This document shows, piece after piece, positions 33,576 through 44,150 of a DNA stretch of 64,000 nucleotides. Numbering within the stretch: the stretch's first letter is position 1; each line of letters begins with the position of its first letter. The stretch comes from Apostichopus japonicus. Its lineage: Eukaryota > Echinodermata > Holothuroidea > Aspidochirotida > Stichopodidae. The notes under the pieces are model-generated. The model did no database searches, had not been told where the DNA came from, and worked only from the letters and a program-made list of their open reading frames with translations. The DNA lies in contig NC_092573.1 in the NCBI RefSeq assembly GCF_037975245.1, positions 18,544,265 to 18,608,264 on the forward strand, written 5' to 3'. The position numbers were made by a program, and so were the translations under genes.

Positions 33576-36500
33576 TGGGCAATGAAATTTCCAAAATCTA
33601 GAAATATAGTATTACTCTCACTAATTTAGTAAAGATGTCATAGATAGATCAACTGTATGTATAGTCAAATTTTGAATAACATCACATAGATTTGTTAAAA
33701 CTGTCATGAAATTGATATTTATAACCCAATGCTAAAAGCTACTTTAAAGGTGTCACATGTGCAGTTTTGACTAACTGTAATTATGGTTGTCAAAGAGGGT
33801 GCATACATATGATACATCACACAGTGGTCTCAAGCATGCACATCAGCTAAATATAGAGAATGAGACACACAGAAAGAAATAAAAGGGTGAAAAAATTCTT
33901 TTATATGAAACAGCCTTTTGAATTTCGGTCAACATTTTCCTGCAGTTATCATCACTCAGGTCAGCAGCATTTCTCATCATTGCTTTTAACAGTACACCAG
34001 CCATTATGCAGCAGAGTGTGTCTTGGCTATTATACATTATTGTCATTTTGTATTAATGAGAGTGATCAACTTTATTAATTCTACTTTAACTTTAAGTGCC
34101 CAAAAAACTTGATGCCAAAATGAATTAAACTCCGCTGCTAACAGGTCACTTTTGAGGCCCTGACCGAACCACCAAATGTCATCATCTCTCCAAATGATTG
34201 AGGACTCTCATGGCATCTCTCTGATCAAAATATGACCAAGGCCTGAGCTATACTAATTCTGTCATGAAAACTGCTACTTTACATTTAATATCTGGTTGAG
34301 ATCGACATTACAAAAAAAAATCTGCAAAATCATCGTATTTTAATTCATTGAAACTGTTTAAATGGTTTTGAGTATAACATTCGGTATTAGAGATTAGATC
34401 GAAATGTTTATTCTGAATCAAAAAAAATACTGTATGTATACTATGCTCAATGTGTAACCATGGTGATATGTTTATAAATATATATGGTTCAATGATGACT
34501 TCACAGCTTTACATATGGAATTCCATAAAACTAAACAATTGGGAAAATGTTGCAAACTTAATGGAATTTAGAAACTGTGCTAAGTGCAGTCATCTAGGCC
34601 ACACCATTTCACCATCATGTTCATCTCATTATGTACTACATGCTATGGTTCACATTTCTTTATTCCTGAAAAGTTTTAAATAAATTGTGGATATTTTTGG
34701 CAATAAACAGCAGAACAGACATTACTTCTTTGAACGGTCAGATTTGCTGATTAAACTCTTCAAGTCTAAAATAAAACTATAAAATATTGTGAATGCTACG
34801 AAACCACATTGCTATGAATATGTTTAGCCGTTATACACACCGAAATGCTACAAACCTGTGTAGTCTACATACAGAACACATTGAAAATTGTTACAGATAT
34901 GTGAATGTTAAGCACTTTACATGCTTCAATTAGGTGTAGCACGTACAGTAGGCTACACATAGAAATGTTACAATTGAGAACGCACTAAATGCAACACCCA
35001 CCGAAACGCTACAAACATGCGTAGCCTAGGCTTCGCAAGAAAACTGTTTCAAATGTACGCGCTACACACTAAAATGCATCCTAATATGTATAACATAGGC
35101 TATAAAAATTACAATCTATGTGTACGCTACACTCCAAAAATATGCTCCAATATGTGTACCGTAGTCTGCAAATATATGACACACTTTGCACATCATACTG
35201 ATGGACAAGAACATACATGTTCATATATTCAACTTTGACCTGTGTGAATGGCATTGACATTGAAATTTGTCTCAAGTTTAGTATTAATGTGATTACAAGA
35301 TTAATGAGGATTCCAGTCAAATGATTCATGAAAAGAAGCATCCTGATATTTTCATTAAGAGCCATAATGAAGTATAACTCACTTTCTTAATGCATGTTGC
35401 AGACCAACAGCTGAAACAGCAAACCAATGCAGCATGCATGTAACATCCTTGTCAAAATAATCACCATATATGCTTCAAAATACCTATTTTATCAAGTTAA
35501 CAACAAAAAAATATCTTGAAAGAATCAAGTAACCAATGCCCTTTCCAAAATTTCAACATTTTCATTGCTTTTTTCCATAAAATTTGTTTTCAATTATTCC
35601 AGGCCTTTTCTTACGTATCCCTTGTATTTGCAGACATTTCTGTTTAACTTTAGCAAATTTCCTCCCCACCCCCCCCCCAAAAAAAACGACAACAACAACA
35701 GGCTGTTCTCTGAATCCCTTGAGAATCTAGAACTGATTTTAATTAAGGACTAAATGAACGGGATTCCATTACTTTATCTTTAAAAGTACTACTACATTCT
35801 ATCTACCAAATAATACAATGTGACAAGCCCTATTATTCAGGGTCTTACATTTATCAACCATCAGCTCCAAGTAGAGAAAAATCACAATTTGAGGCAGCCC
35901 AAGGTATAGGTTCATACAGAGTACAATACAGTTTTAAAGCAGCTCCCTCTGTCATTTCTAGTTATTAACACACCAAGACTAACTATCACTTGCTACCAAA
36001 ACAACAACACCAACAAAAACAAAAACCCAGTGTAGTATGTAAAAACTTTCTATTAATATAGAATTAAGTATTTCCCTTTCATACTCGAGAGACCTATCCA
36101 ATATTTTTGTCCAATAATCCATACAAATATCAATTAAATATTTCACACTCTTACTCCAGATTTGTTAAAATTTGATGCCTAACTGCTTTGCAGCAAACTC
36201 TAAAAATCCTGTCTGAATTCTTATATGCAAAGTACTGTAGACCTTGGTTATATAACTTCTTCATCTAAACTTTAACATAAATATCTGTTGTTTTTTGGCA
36301 AAGTACCCGATTTTCATTTTCAAGGTATGCGGGTCAAAGTTTATGAAATTATTTTGGTAAATATTATTTTGTAAAAACATTCTTGTACTGGTAAAAGCAA
36401 TGTCAATAAAGTATTTGCAAATCACTTTTACATCGGTCTTTGTACTTACTTAATTTAAGGGTTCGTTAACTCAAGTACAAACATGTCAGACATTATAAAG

Positions 36501-37664
36501 TATATTTACTTTATAATCCGAAGTCCTACACTAGCCGTTGTCCTCTTTGAGATAAAGGTCAAAATGCTTGGGGGGGGGGAGGGGGTATCCTCTTTCCGTC
36601 AGTAAATGATACATTAAGTGGCAGTCCCAGAGGCAGAAATGGTGACAAAGATCAAAGCTCAAACAATCAACACTACAGTAAGAAATGTTTCCCCCCTCCC
36701 CGAAGTCAACGAGGGCGGTATTGACAAACTTAGCATGCATAGACTCCGGATGTGTGACCTGATTAATTCACTTTGGCTTCAGCTTTGAGTACAACGTTTC
36801 TATATGCTGCTGTGTTGGATGAATCGTACCATAATTGTAATGACTGATTTTGCTTTCACTTGAAATTAACCAAACACTGGCATTTTAAGACTCTGTGAAT
36901 TTTCCAACTAAGTCAAAATTGACATGTTCTTATTTTGTTTTCCTTCAAGATTTTCAAATCTCTCCTTCTTTGACATCCCAACTTGTCCATTCTTATATCA
37001 ACTTTTAATTTCCATCGAAGATGGAATTTAATTCGAGGAAAACGACAGGCCCTCCCCAAACCGCCGCCCCCCCTTCACCGGTTCAATGAAAGGACTGTTT
37101 TGGCGTACATTCCAGAATTCCCAGCAAACTACAATAGGATAGGCAAAAGTGGCTCCGACCAAGATTTCAGCCAGAAATGAAGAGGACGATTATTGATACA
37201 GTTGATTTAAAAACTTCACCCTGAGGGACTCATGAAAAGGCTGAATGTCAGTGGAAGGAGAAGATTACCCTGAGACTGAAGCCCATTAATGACGATAAAC
37301 GGAGGCTGTTCGGCAGGTGAATATCCACTTAGAAAATTGGAGGACACAATGCATATTAACACTTGGGAATCCACAATTACCCCGAGTTACTTGCACAACA
37401 CGTCCATAACCGTGAGAGTGGTTCAGTCTTGACAAAGACGATCACTTTAAACTTTAAGCAGGTGTGGAATAATTGAAAGTAAAAAAAATTTGATTGTTGG
37501 TTTAGGTCTCGTTCATGCAGTGAAATGTCTGTAGTAACTCAAATATAAGATGAGAAAATTCTAAACCTTTCCCAAAGAAAGTTTACCGACAAAAGACAAC
37601 ACCATACCTGCATGTACGGTACATTACAAACATTTAGACAAATACTATTTGTTCGTGGATGCAG
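33576..37664. other. No firmly supported gene; possible upstream exons at the right end
   Basis: Mostly AT-rich noncoding DNA. From about 37130 to 37411 several protein-like frames occur. One at 37226-37316 includes ECQWKEKITLRLKPINDDKR and ends at a GTGAAT donor-like site. Another ends at 37411 before GTGAGAG and includes HINTWESTITPSYLHNTSIT. They may be upstream exons of the gene at 37665-39187, but their phases do not join cleanly. Confidence 0.4.
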
Positions 37665-37788
37665 GATTCCTTGAATAACGAGGTTTGGTTTACCGTCTGT
37701 TCTCCAAGAACAGATGATGGTAAGACAGGTTATCGGTACCTCAATCTGCAAAAATATGGCAAACCACTTGAGCCCAGAGGTGATTTGG
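37665..37788 (+). CDS. Exon 1 of 4 visible, unknown plus-strand gene
   Basis: 124-bp exon between GGATGCAG and GTAAGT. It reads DSLNNEVWFTVCSPRTDDGK and then GYRYLNLQKYGKPLEPRGDL and ends in phase 1. The three following exons (38131-38170, 38568-38670, 39167-39187) have acceptor and donor signals and join without a frame conflict: phase 1, then phase 2, then phase 0, then stop. The joined product is ~96 residues and is the C-terminal end of a longer protein. I do not recognise the family. The two cysteines, the aromatic-rich start and the absence of membrane segments or low complexity suggest a compact domain. Consistent phasing over three introns is the main support. Confidence 0.55.
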
Positions 37789-38002
37789 GTAAGTGGTCAA
37801 CTATTTTTATTGTATCTTGTTATAGTGCAAGTAAGTTACACAACTACTGTACACGCAGGCACCCAAGGATGAGAAACAAAAATAAGCAATGAATAGAATG
37901 ACTACATTCTTAGCACTTACCCATTAAACTTAACTACCTGTAACAACATTGCTCTAAAGTGAATGTCTGTGTTATAATACATGCCCAATATAGCCTACCT
38001 CT

Positions 38003-38005
<3 letters not shown>

Positions 38006-38088
<83 letters not shown>

Positions 38089-38089
38089 T
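38006..38089. repeat. (AT)n microsatellite
   Basis: About 84 bp of alternating AT, ending TACATATATG. It lies in the first visible intron of the unknown plus-strand gene. Confidence 0.98.
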
Positions 38090-38130
38090 GAAATTAAATA
38101 CAAAGTCTAGGCCGTGTTACACTTTTACAG

Positions 38131-38170
38131 AACAAAAGCGTCTCCGCAACAGCTGCATTTTGAGTTATGG
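38131..38170 (+). CDS. Exon 2 of unknown plus-strand gene
   Basis: 40-bp exon after the strong acceptor ACACTTTTACAG and before GTGAAA. With one base from the preceding exon it reads EQKRLRNSCILSYG and leaves two bases for the next. It lies 40 bp downstream of a long (AT)n microsatellite that fills most of the preceding 342-bp intron. Confidence 0.5.
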
Positions 38171-38567
38171 GTGAAACTTTCTGCTTATTCTGACTAAGCC
38201 ATTTGCTGTATACTGTATACATACATAAGCCTCATTCTGGCTTATAGCGATCTATATTGGCCTTACAGGCTACAGCTACTGTAGTCCAGCATTCGATTAA
38301 GACAATGTTTTGATTATCTTGACGGCCAAAGGAACATACATCAAGAATTGGGACTAGAGCCGGGACCTACGTCAAGCTATGGTGAGAACTAGGAAGCCTG
38401 GACAACATGCACGAGAAACTGGAAGTCATATCTTATGTTTTTTTTTTTTATCTTCAGTTGACATAAACTCTCAACGATTCATTTATGTGAATTGTTGCGT
38501 TGACTGACAAATAATTTCAAATATCTAAGAATGACGCTGACGCCCGGGTATCGGAGCCTGCTTGCAG

Positions 38568-38670
38568 ATATATCCGAGTAGCAGAAGAAAGCAACCGAGT
38601 TTCTTATCCCCATGGCAACCGACAGCTTCATGCTTTTTATAATGGTCTCGTAGACAGCTTATTTGAACAG
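38568..38670 (+). CDS. Exon 3 of unknown plus-strand gene
   Basis: 103-bp exon between CTGCTTGCAG and GTGAGATG. The first base completes the codon from the previous exon, then it reads YIRVAEESNRVSYPHGNRQL followed by HAFYNGLVDSLFEQ, ending in phase 0. The sequence is dense, complex and uninterrupted, the most protein-like of the set. It resembles no domain that I can name. Confidence 0.55.
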
Positions 38671-39166
38671 GTGAGATGTGTACTATAATTGTAGTCTTAC
38701 ACCAAATGGAATGTGAATGAGTAACAACAAACAGCATCCCAATCATTTGACCTCCAACAGAGCAAAAAAAAAAACAATTTGACATTCATGCATGCAAGCA
38801 AGATTGCCATGAATTTGATGAGACGTCTATCAAGTTTAAAAATGACACATTGAAGCTGGTTCCAAGAGCCTCTCAAAACTAGTCTTCACAACCCCTGGGC
38901 ATCCCTTGGCTAAGTCATAAATATAGGGGTAGTCATGCAAGGGGTAAGGAGGAATCTGACTCCACGAAGCCAGTAAACAACTATCGAGGATAATTGGCTT
39001 TAATCGATGACATAATCTTGTTTATAATTATGGTTTGCATGTTTGTTTTCTTACCACTGTACAGGGAAACCATTGCCATGAATTCTCCTCAAATTTAAAA
39101 TCAGATTTTTCATTAGTAGCTTGAGTATTTTGTTCATCGGAGTTGAATTTTTTTTTTTTTTTCCAG

Positions 39167-39187
39167 CTCCAGTTCAGACATGTCTAG
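39167..39187 (+). CDS. Terminal exon of unknown plus-strand gene
   Basis: A long T-tract and CCAG (39147-39166) make a near-ideal acceptor. The phase-0 reading gives LQFRHV then TAG at 39185-39187. A possible poly(A) signal AATAAA is at about 40025. A DIRS right-end fragment sits 19 bp downstream, at 39206-39230, so it would be in the 3' UTR. Confidence 0.45.
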   Translation, partial: LQFRHV

Positions 39188-39205
39188 AGTGAGAAATGAC
39201 TAATT

Positions 39206-39230
39206 TTGTGAGGAGACAGGTAAGCAAGGA
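39206..39230. mobile_element. DIRS right-end fragment (25 bp)
   Basis: TTGTGAGGAGACAGGTAAGC AAGGA matches the right inverted-repeat end of the complete element (8954-8978) with one mismatch. It is short, so it could be a relic end. No other DIRS sequence is adjacent. Confidence 0.55.
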
Positions 39231-40379
39231 AACAACGATACTCACTTTTATCAATTTATCAAACAGGGTGTAAACAACACTATACATGCTACTTTGCCTT
39301 CACTTTGGGCAAACTAAAAAAAATATGTTTTTAAGCTTTCGTCTTTCCGTGTGGCTGGTTACATCGCAACGACACATTATCTTATGAAATGAGCTGAGGA
39401 CAAAAGATTGGAGAGGTTGTCTCCCACTGAACCAAGCAACCTGAAAGCAAACAAATAACGATTGTGTGCTCCAATTGCTCAAACATGACATGATAAATGA
39501 CAAACTAAGAAGGTCACCGCCAGTCCAAGTGAGTCAGCTGACCGAACAGATTACAAGCTCTGAAGCAACAATAATGAAGCTTGACCAAGGTTAATTACCT
39601 CGTTATATGTTTGCATCAATCAATTCATGGTCAATAGGTCTCGCAGAATAGGATCGTTTTATCGGAGAGAGACACATATCAAAACCATTCTATTTTCAGA
39701 TCTAGATTTTCAATTGAGGAAAGGACAGCTACCCTGATTAAGATGATAGTCAAGCTGAGGGCAGTTTTGAAAAAAAAATCTAGATTAGTTGGAAAAAAAT
39801 GGTTCATTTGATTCTGCAGTATTCTGGAAACCAGTCACAAACAACTCTTCTCTTTGGTTGTTGTTCAATGACGATTCTTTTATTCTGCCAGAATAATTCA
39901 CCGGCATCCAAAGTCTCTTTACGACCGATTTAGATCACAATACCTCCACGCCCACAATTTGATTTCACGTTTCAAAGGTATCCAGATAACAACTGTCAGA
40001 CTTTTTTAACAAAAACACAAACAGGAATAAAAAACCAACATTTTCCCATCAAATCCTTTTCTTCCTTCAAGGAGACAGTAAATTTCTCAAATAGAAATAT
40101 TCAGAAATTTTGGATTGCAAATTGCATCTCGGCTTGACATACTCATCTGGCTGTGGAAAGACTTGATGAGTACTCAGAATATCGCAGATGAGTGACCAAT
40201 ATATTGAAAATTTCTAGTACATTTGGCTGGCAAATTCAACTTTTTAAACTGAGCAAAGACATTTCCATGACCTATCCTCCTTATATTTACATCTCCAGCT
40301 TTACTGCCATACCCTATCCCAGTTTACTAGTTTTGTGTCATTCGTCCATTAATTAGGTTCATTCGTTCCAGTATTATTC
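39231..40379. other. No gene seen
   Basis: AT-rich noncoding DNA, possibly the 3' UTR and downstream region of the plus-strand gene ending at 39187. Confidence 0.45.
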
Positions 40380-40683
40380 TTTCATCCTTGCATTCATTTC
40401 ATGCATGCATTCATTCATTCATGCATGCATGCATTTATTCATTCATGCATGCATTTATTCATTTAAACATTGATTCATTCACTCTCTCATGCATTGGTAC
40501 ATAAAACAATACAATCATTCATCCATCCATACATCCATTCATTCCTTCATTCCTTCATCCATCCATCCATCCATCCATCCATCCATCCATCCATCCATCC
40601 ATTCATCCATTCATCCATCCATTCATTCATTCATTCATTCATTCATCATCCATTTATTCATTCATCCATTCATTCATTCACCA
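40380..40683. repeat. ATTC/ATCC/ATGC tetranucleotide repeat
   Basis: Compound 4-bp repeat: CATTCATTCATGCATGC on the left, then (CATC)n and (CATT)n. Open frames coding [11 protein letters not shown] on the plus strand are artefacts of the repeat. Its right edge touches the GTATGG donor of the candidate minus-strand exon at 40687. Confidence 0.96.
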
Positions 40684-40686
40684 TAC

Positions 40687-40754
40687 CTGTTTGTCTTTAG
40701 AGTCCAATTGCAACACTTCAAACCTGGAGTTGCCAGGTTCCTTCACTTCTTCTT
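40687..40754 (-). CDS. Possible GON4L exon (acidic region)
   Basis: On the minus strand TTTACAG precedes 68 bp that read, after two bases of a split codon, [20 protein letters not shown] and KQ, followed by CAG and the donor GTATGG. Only this frame is open. [10 protein letters not shown] resembles the FEEVxLPD-type acidic stretch that follows the second PAH repeat in GON4L. It needs phase 1 from the previous exon, whereas the 48263 exon ends in phase 0. At least one exon (the second half of the PAH repeat) would have to lie between, and I could not find it. It could equally be an unrelated exon or chance. Confidence 0.35.
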
Positions 40755-41218
40755 CTGTAAACAGTGATAAAAAGCTTTGTAGGAGTTGAGGTTGGCCCTT
40801 CAAAAGTGGTAGAATATTCTTCTTTAGCTGGAGATACAAATGACAGAAATTTGATGTGAACAGTTGTCATGTTACTTCAGATCAGATTAACATGAGGTCT
40901 CCAAATGTCAATGCCAAACATTATCAAAGCCAAACTTTAAAAACTTGCAATGTTACATGGTTTCACGATACTATGAACAACCAGTAGGAATATATATACA
41001 AGCAACAAGACTATAAAAGCAAGACAAAACTAAAATATGACAAGTTATCAAAATTATCAAAAATAATTCAAACCTCATTTGAATTTTTCCATTCTTCTCA
41101 TTTGTACTGCCTGTACTTGAACTACTGCACTGTGCCACACATGTATCATGCTGGTAGAAATGCTTAAAATTGGAACAGGGTCTGTACTGTACAATGTCAC
41201 TTGTAGAGAGAGGGGCTC

Positions 41219-41650
41219 ATATATCCCATACAGGGTACACATATCCCATACAGGGTACACATATCCCATACGGAATACACATATCCCATACAGGGTATAT
41301 ATCACATACAGGCTATACATATCACATACAGGATACATATTATATATCACTTACAGAGTACATAAATATCACATGCTAGGTACACATCACATACAGGGTA
41401 CACACACCACATACAGGGTACACACACCACATACAGGGTACACACACCACATACAGGATACACATATCCCATACATGGTACACATATCCCATACAGGGTA
41501 CACATATCCCATGGAGGGGATGTATATCCCATATAGGATATACACATATATACTACACAGGGTGCACATACCACATACAGGATACACATATCCCATACAG
41601 GGTACACATATCACATACAGGGTACATATATCCCGTACAGGGTATACAAA
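41219..41650. repeat. 20-bp minisatellite
   Basis: About 21 copies of ACAGGGTACACATATCCCAT and the variant with ACACACCACAT. Because 20 is not a multiple of 3 and the unit lacks stops, several frames on both strands are open (up to 171 codons). These are repeat artefacts, not genes. Confidence 0.96.
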
Positions 41651-41734
41651 TCTAAAGTGTTAGGTATACACATGTACACAGCTTATGTTATGTCAGTTTT
41701 TGAACTGTTAAAGAGGTATTGGTATATATTAATA

Positions 41735-41795
41735 ATAATAAGTAATATTTATATAGCGCATAATCAGCAAAGCTGCTCAAAGCGCTTTATTGTGA
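41735..41795 (-). mobile_element. LINE/SINE 3' tail
   Basis: On the minus strand it reads AAAGCGCTTTGAGCAGC ... GCGCTATATAAATATTA and ends in TTATTATTATTAA. This GCGC-stem plus (TTA)n tail is typical of the 3' ends of CR1/L2-like retroposons and is closely similar in design to the tail at 47035-47091. Confidence 0.65.
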
Positions 41796-42018
41796 ATGCA
41801 GACTGTGGATGTTATGTCAGTTGTTTATCTTTGTGCCCATGTGATATTAAAGCAGGGACCTTTATCACATTCATGATACATAGATACTGTATGTTATTAC
41901 ATATCTGTGCACTAAAAGGTCACAATGTCAGATCAAGGCAGGAACTTGGAGTACAGTACGGTTTCAGTATAATGGCATGTTTCTGTGGTTCAGTCATCTT
42001 AAGTACTTGGAAGTACAG

Positions 42019-42290
42019 TAAGGTTTCTCAGTGGTTAACGCTGGTGCCTTCCAATCATAAGGTACCCGGTTCAAGTGACTCCCAGATTAATGTATGTCGT
42101 CCAGTTACAGAGTTGTCAATTGACAATTCATAATCATGGACGTTAAATATGACTGTAAGAGACTGACTTCGGTCAGCTTGCGGCTTTGATAAGTCAATGA
42201 TGCTTCTTCGCAAGTTCCTGCTTGCAGAAGGATCTAAAATACATACAAATACATACAAATACATACAAATACATAAAATACATACTACAT
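42019..42290 (+). mobile_element. tRNA-derived SINE
   Basis: TTTCTCAGTGGTTAACGCTG has a Leu/Ser-like A box (AGTGGTTAACGC), followed by CCAATCATAAGGTACC and a B box GGTTCAAGTGACTCC. The body runs ~150 bp through CTTCGGTCAGCTTGCGGC, and the tail is a 10-bp repeat (AAATACATAC)n at about 42237-42285. Confidence 0.8.
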
Positions 42291-42378
42291 GTTCATAACA
42301 CTGTTCATAACACTCAGCTCTAGCCTAACCACCTTCTTTGTGTATATACAGAAACGAGAGTTGAAGCTTATTTGTTAT

Positions 42379-42567
42379 TCATACTTTAGGAATATTTAAC
42401 CATCTGCTTTCACCTTTTGTATTGAGATATATCAAACTTCTATCAATTTCACAAGGAATATTGTACTTGTCATTCCAGCAGATGTGAAGTGGAAAGTTGT
42501 TACGAAACACAATAAACTGCTTCGAGGTCACGTTTTTAACTTTCCGGAGAGGAATAAATGTCACCAT
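42379..42567 (-). CDS. Short unrecognised frame, possible gene fragment
   Basis: 62-codon frame from ATG to TGA on the minus strand with complex composition: VKNVTSKQFIVFRNNFPLHI, then CWNDKYNIPCEIDRSLIYL. I recognise no family, and see no splice sites or promoter context. It follows the SINE by ~90 bp and might be a degraded transposon-protein fragment. Chance is a real alternative at this length. Confidence 0.2.
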   Translation of the reverse strand: MVTFIPLRKVKNVTSKQFIVFRNNFPLHICWNDKYNIPCEIDRSLIYLNTKGESRWLNIPKV

Positions 42568-43297
42568 GGAATGTTTTCTAGAGACATTTATGAATGTTAA
42601 TTACCTGTTATTACTATCATGTACTAAAGCATGTCATAAATGCATAATTTCATGTCGAGAATGACAAGCAATGACGCACTCAAAATGCCATGCAGTCTCC
42701 TTGTCATGTAAAAACCGATGCATTAACAATTTAGAAAGATCATTCATAAATTCAAATTATTAGACGAGAATGTTCTTCAAACTTTTGATATCAATGACAA
42801 GAATCTTATTCCTGACAAGACAATTAGTTATTGAAACGTTTTATATCCCACAAATTTGTGATAATTTTATAAATCTACAAAGTACTACAACATGACATTT
42901 TGATACATTTGCTAAACCTTTGTACTAAATAAATGTGGAATTTATGCTTGTCCATTAAATATGACAACTCTCTTGACTTTTTCACAAATTTGAATCTCAC
43001 AGCACCCTCTATTCTTTTTCGATTTGGCAATGATGTTTTTGATTTGGCAACCTTCGCTTTGATCTTCTAACAATGTTCCTTTCGGCAGGGTAAATTGACT
43101 TTTTAGTTTTGAACTAACAGTCTCATTTTGAAAGGACCTGCTTAGCAGTGTTAGTATTGATTTGACTTATATTTTATATTAATTTATGTAATTTAACCGA
43201 ATTAAAACAATATATTGAATTGTTTTGTTTGACAGAATTCCGCACATAGGTTTCGAAACGATAAAAAGACAAGTTCAAAAATACGATCTAAGTTCTT
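42568..43297. other. No gene seen
   Basis: AT-rich noncoding DNA between the SINE region and the DIRS terminal relic. Confidence 0.5.
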
Positions 43298-43457
43298 TGG
43301 ATGGTAGAATGAGAAGGGAGGTCATTGACCGGCGGGGGGGGGGGCAGTCATAGAGGGTGCACAGTGTTAAAAGGTTACCAGTTCACTCTAGGCATATTAG
43401 AGAGAGAGAGTGAGGAGGTTGTGAGGAGACAGGTAAGCAAGGAGCCCAGTAAATACT
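43298..43457. mobile_element. Diverged solo DIRS terminal repeat
   Basis: About 160 bp collinear with the right end of the complete element (8838-8990). Shared blocks are GGTAGAATGA, TCATAGAGGGTGCACAGTGTT, GTTACCAG and GTTGTGAGGAGACAGGTAAG, ending at CAGTAAATA. The CCGG palindrome is decayed into a G-run. No coding sequence accompanies it. It shows that DIRS elements of this lineage have been active here before. Confidence 0.85.
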
Positions 43458-44150
43458 ACTACTATGACAGTGTCTGGAAGATGAAATGTGGAGAACTGGA
43501 TGCAAGAAATATATATTAAACCCATCATTAGGTTGTCCATTTAGTCTGAGCAAATTGAAATCTCATTTTGAGTAATATTTATGTACTTGGTATATAGCCA
43601 CAGACCTAGTAAATACTACTACTATGACAGTGTCCGGAAGATGAAAAAGTTGAGAACTGGATGTAAACATTTATATTAACCCTTGGTCAGTGAACTTTCA
43701 TTGAGCTAAAGAATTTAGGTTGTGGTTTCAGTCTGAGGGCATTGCAATCTCATTTTGAGTAATACTGTACTTGGTATATAGCCACAGACGAATGTATTAC
43801 TACGATTGTCGGGAAGATGAAAATGTTGAGAACTGGATGGAAACATTTATATTAAACCCTTGGTCAGTGAACCTTCATTTAGCTAAAGAATTTAGGTTGT
43901 GGTTTCAGTCTGAGCACATTGCAATCTGATTTTGAGTAATACTGTACTTGGTATATATCCACAGACGAATGTAATTACTACAAGTGTCGGGAAGATGAAA
44001 ATGTTGAGAAATGGATGAAAAATTTAAATTAAACCCTCAGTGAACCTTTATTTTAGGTTGTCCTTTTACTAAGTTTGAGCAAATTGCAATTCCATTTTGA
44101 GTAATACTTGGCACAGAGTGAGTAACCGTTGTCAGCCACAGACAAACGTC
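43458..44150. repeat. Diverged tandem repeat, 160-178-bp unit, 4 copies
   Basis: GGAAGATGAAA recurs at 43476, 43636, 43812 and 43990. Each unit also has GAGAACTGGATG, GTCAGTGAAC, TTTAGGTTGT, TCATTTTGAGTAATA and GGTATATAGCCACAGAC. Unit 2 carries AGTAAATACTACTACTATGAC, identical to the junction with the DIRS relic in unit 1, which suggests duplication after the insertion. Confidence 0.88.

Noticed and set aside
37311-37337. 16-nt GT-AG intron joining two frames near 37316
   Set aside because: It restores a frame on paper but is far below the minimum intron size known in animals.
40470-40767. Open frames of Ser-Ile-His-Pro repeats
   Set aside because: Direct translation of a tetranucleotide repeat.
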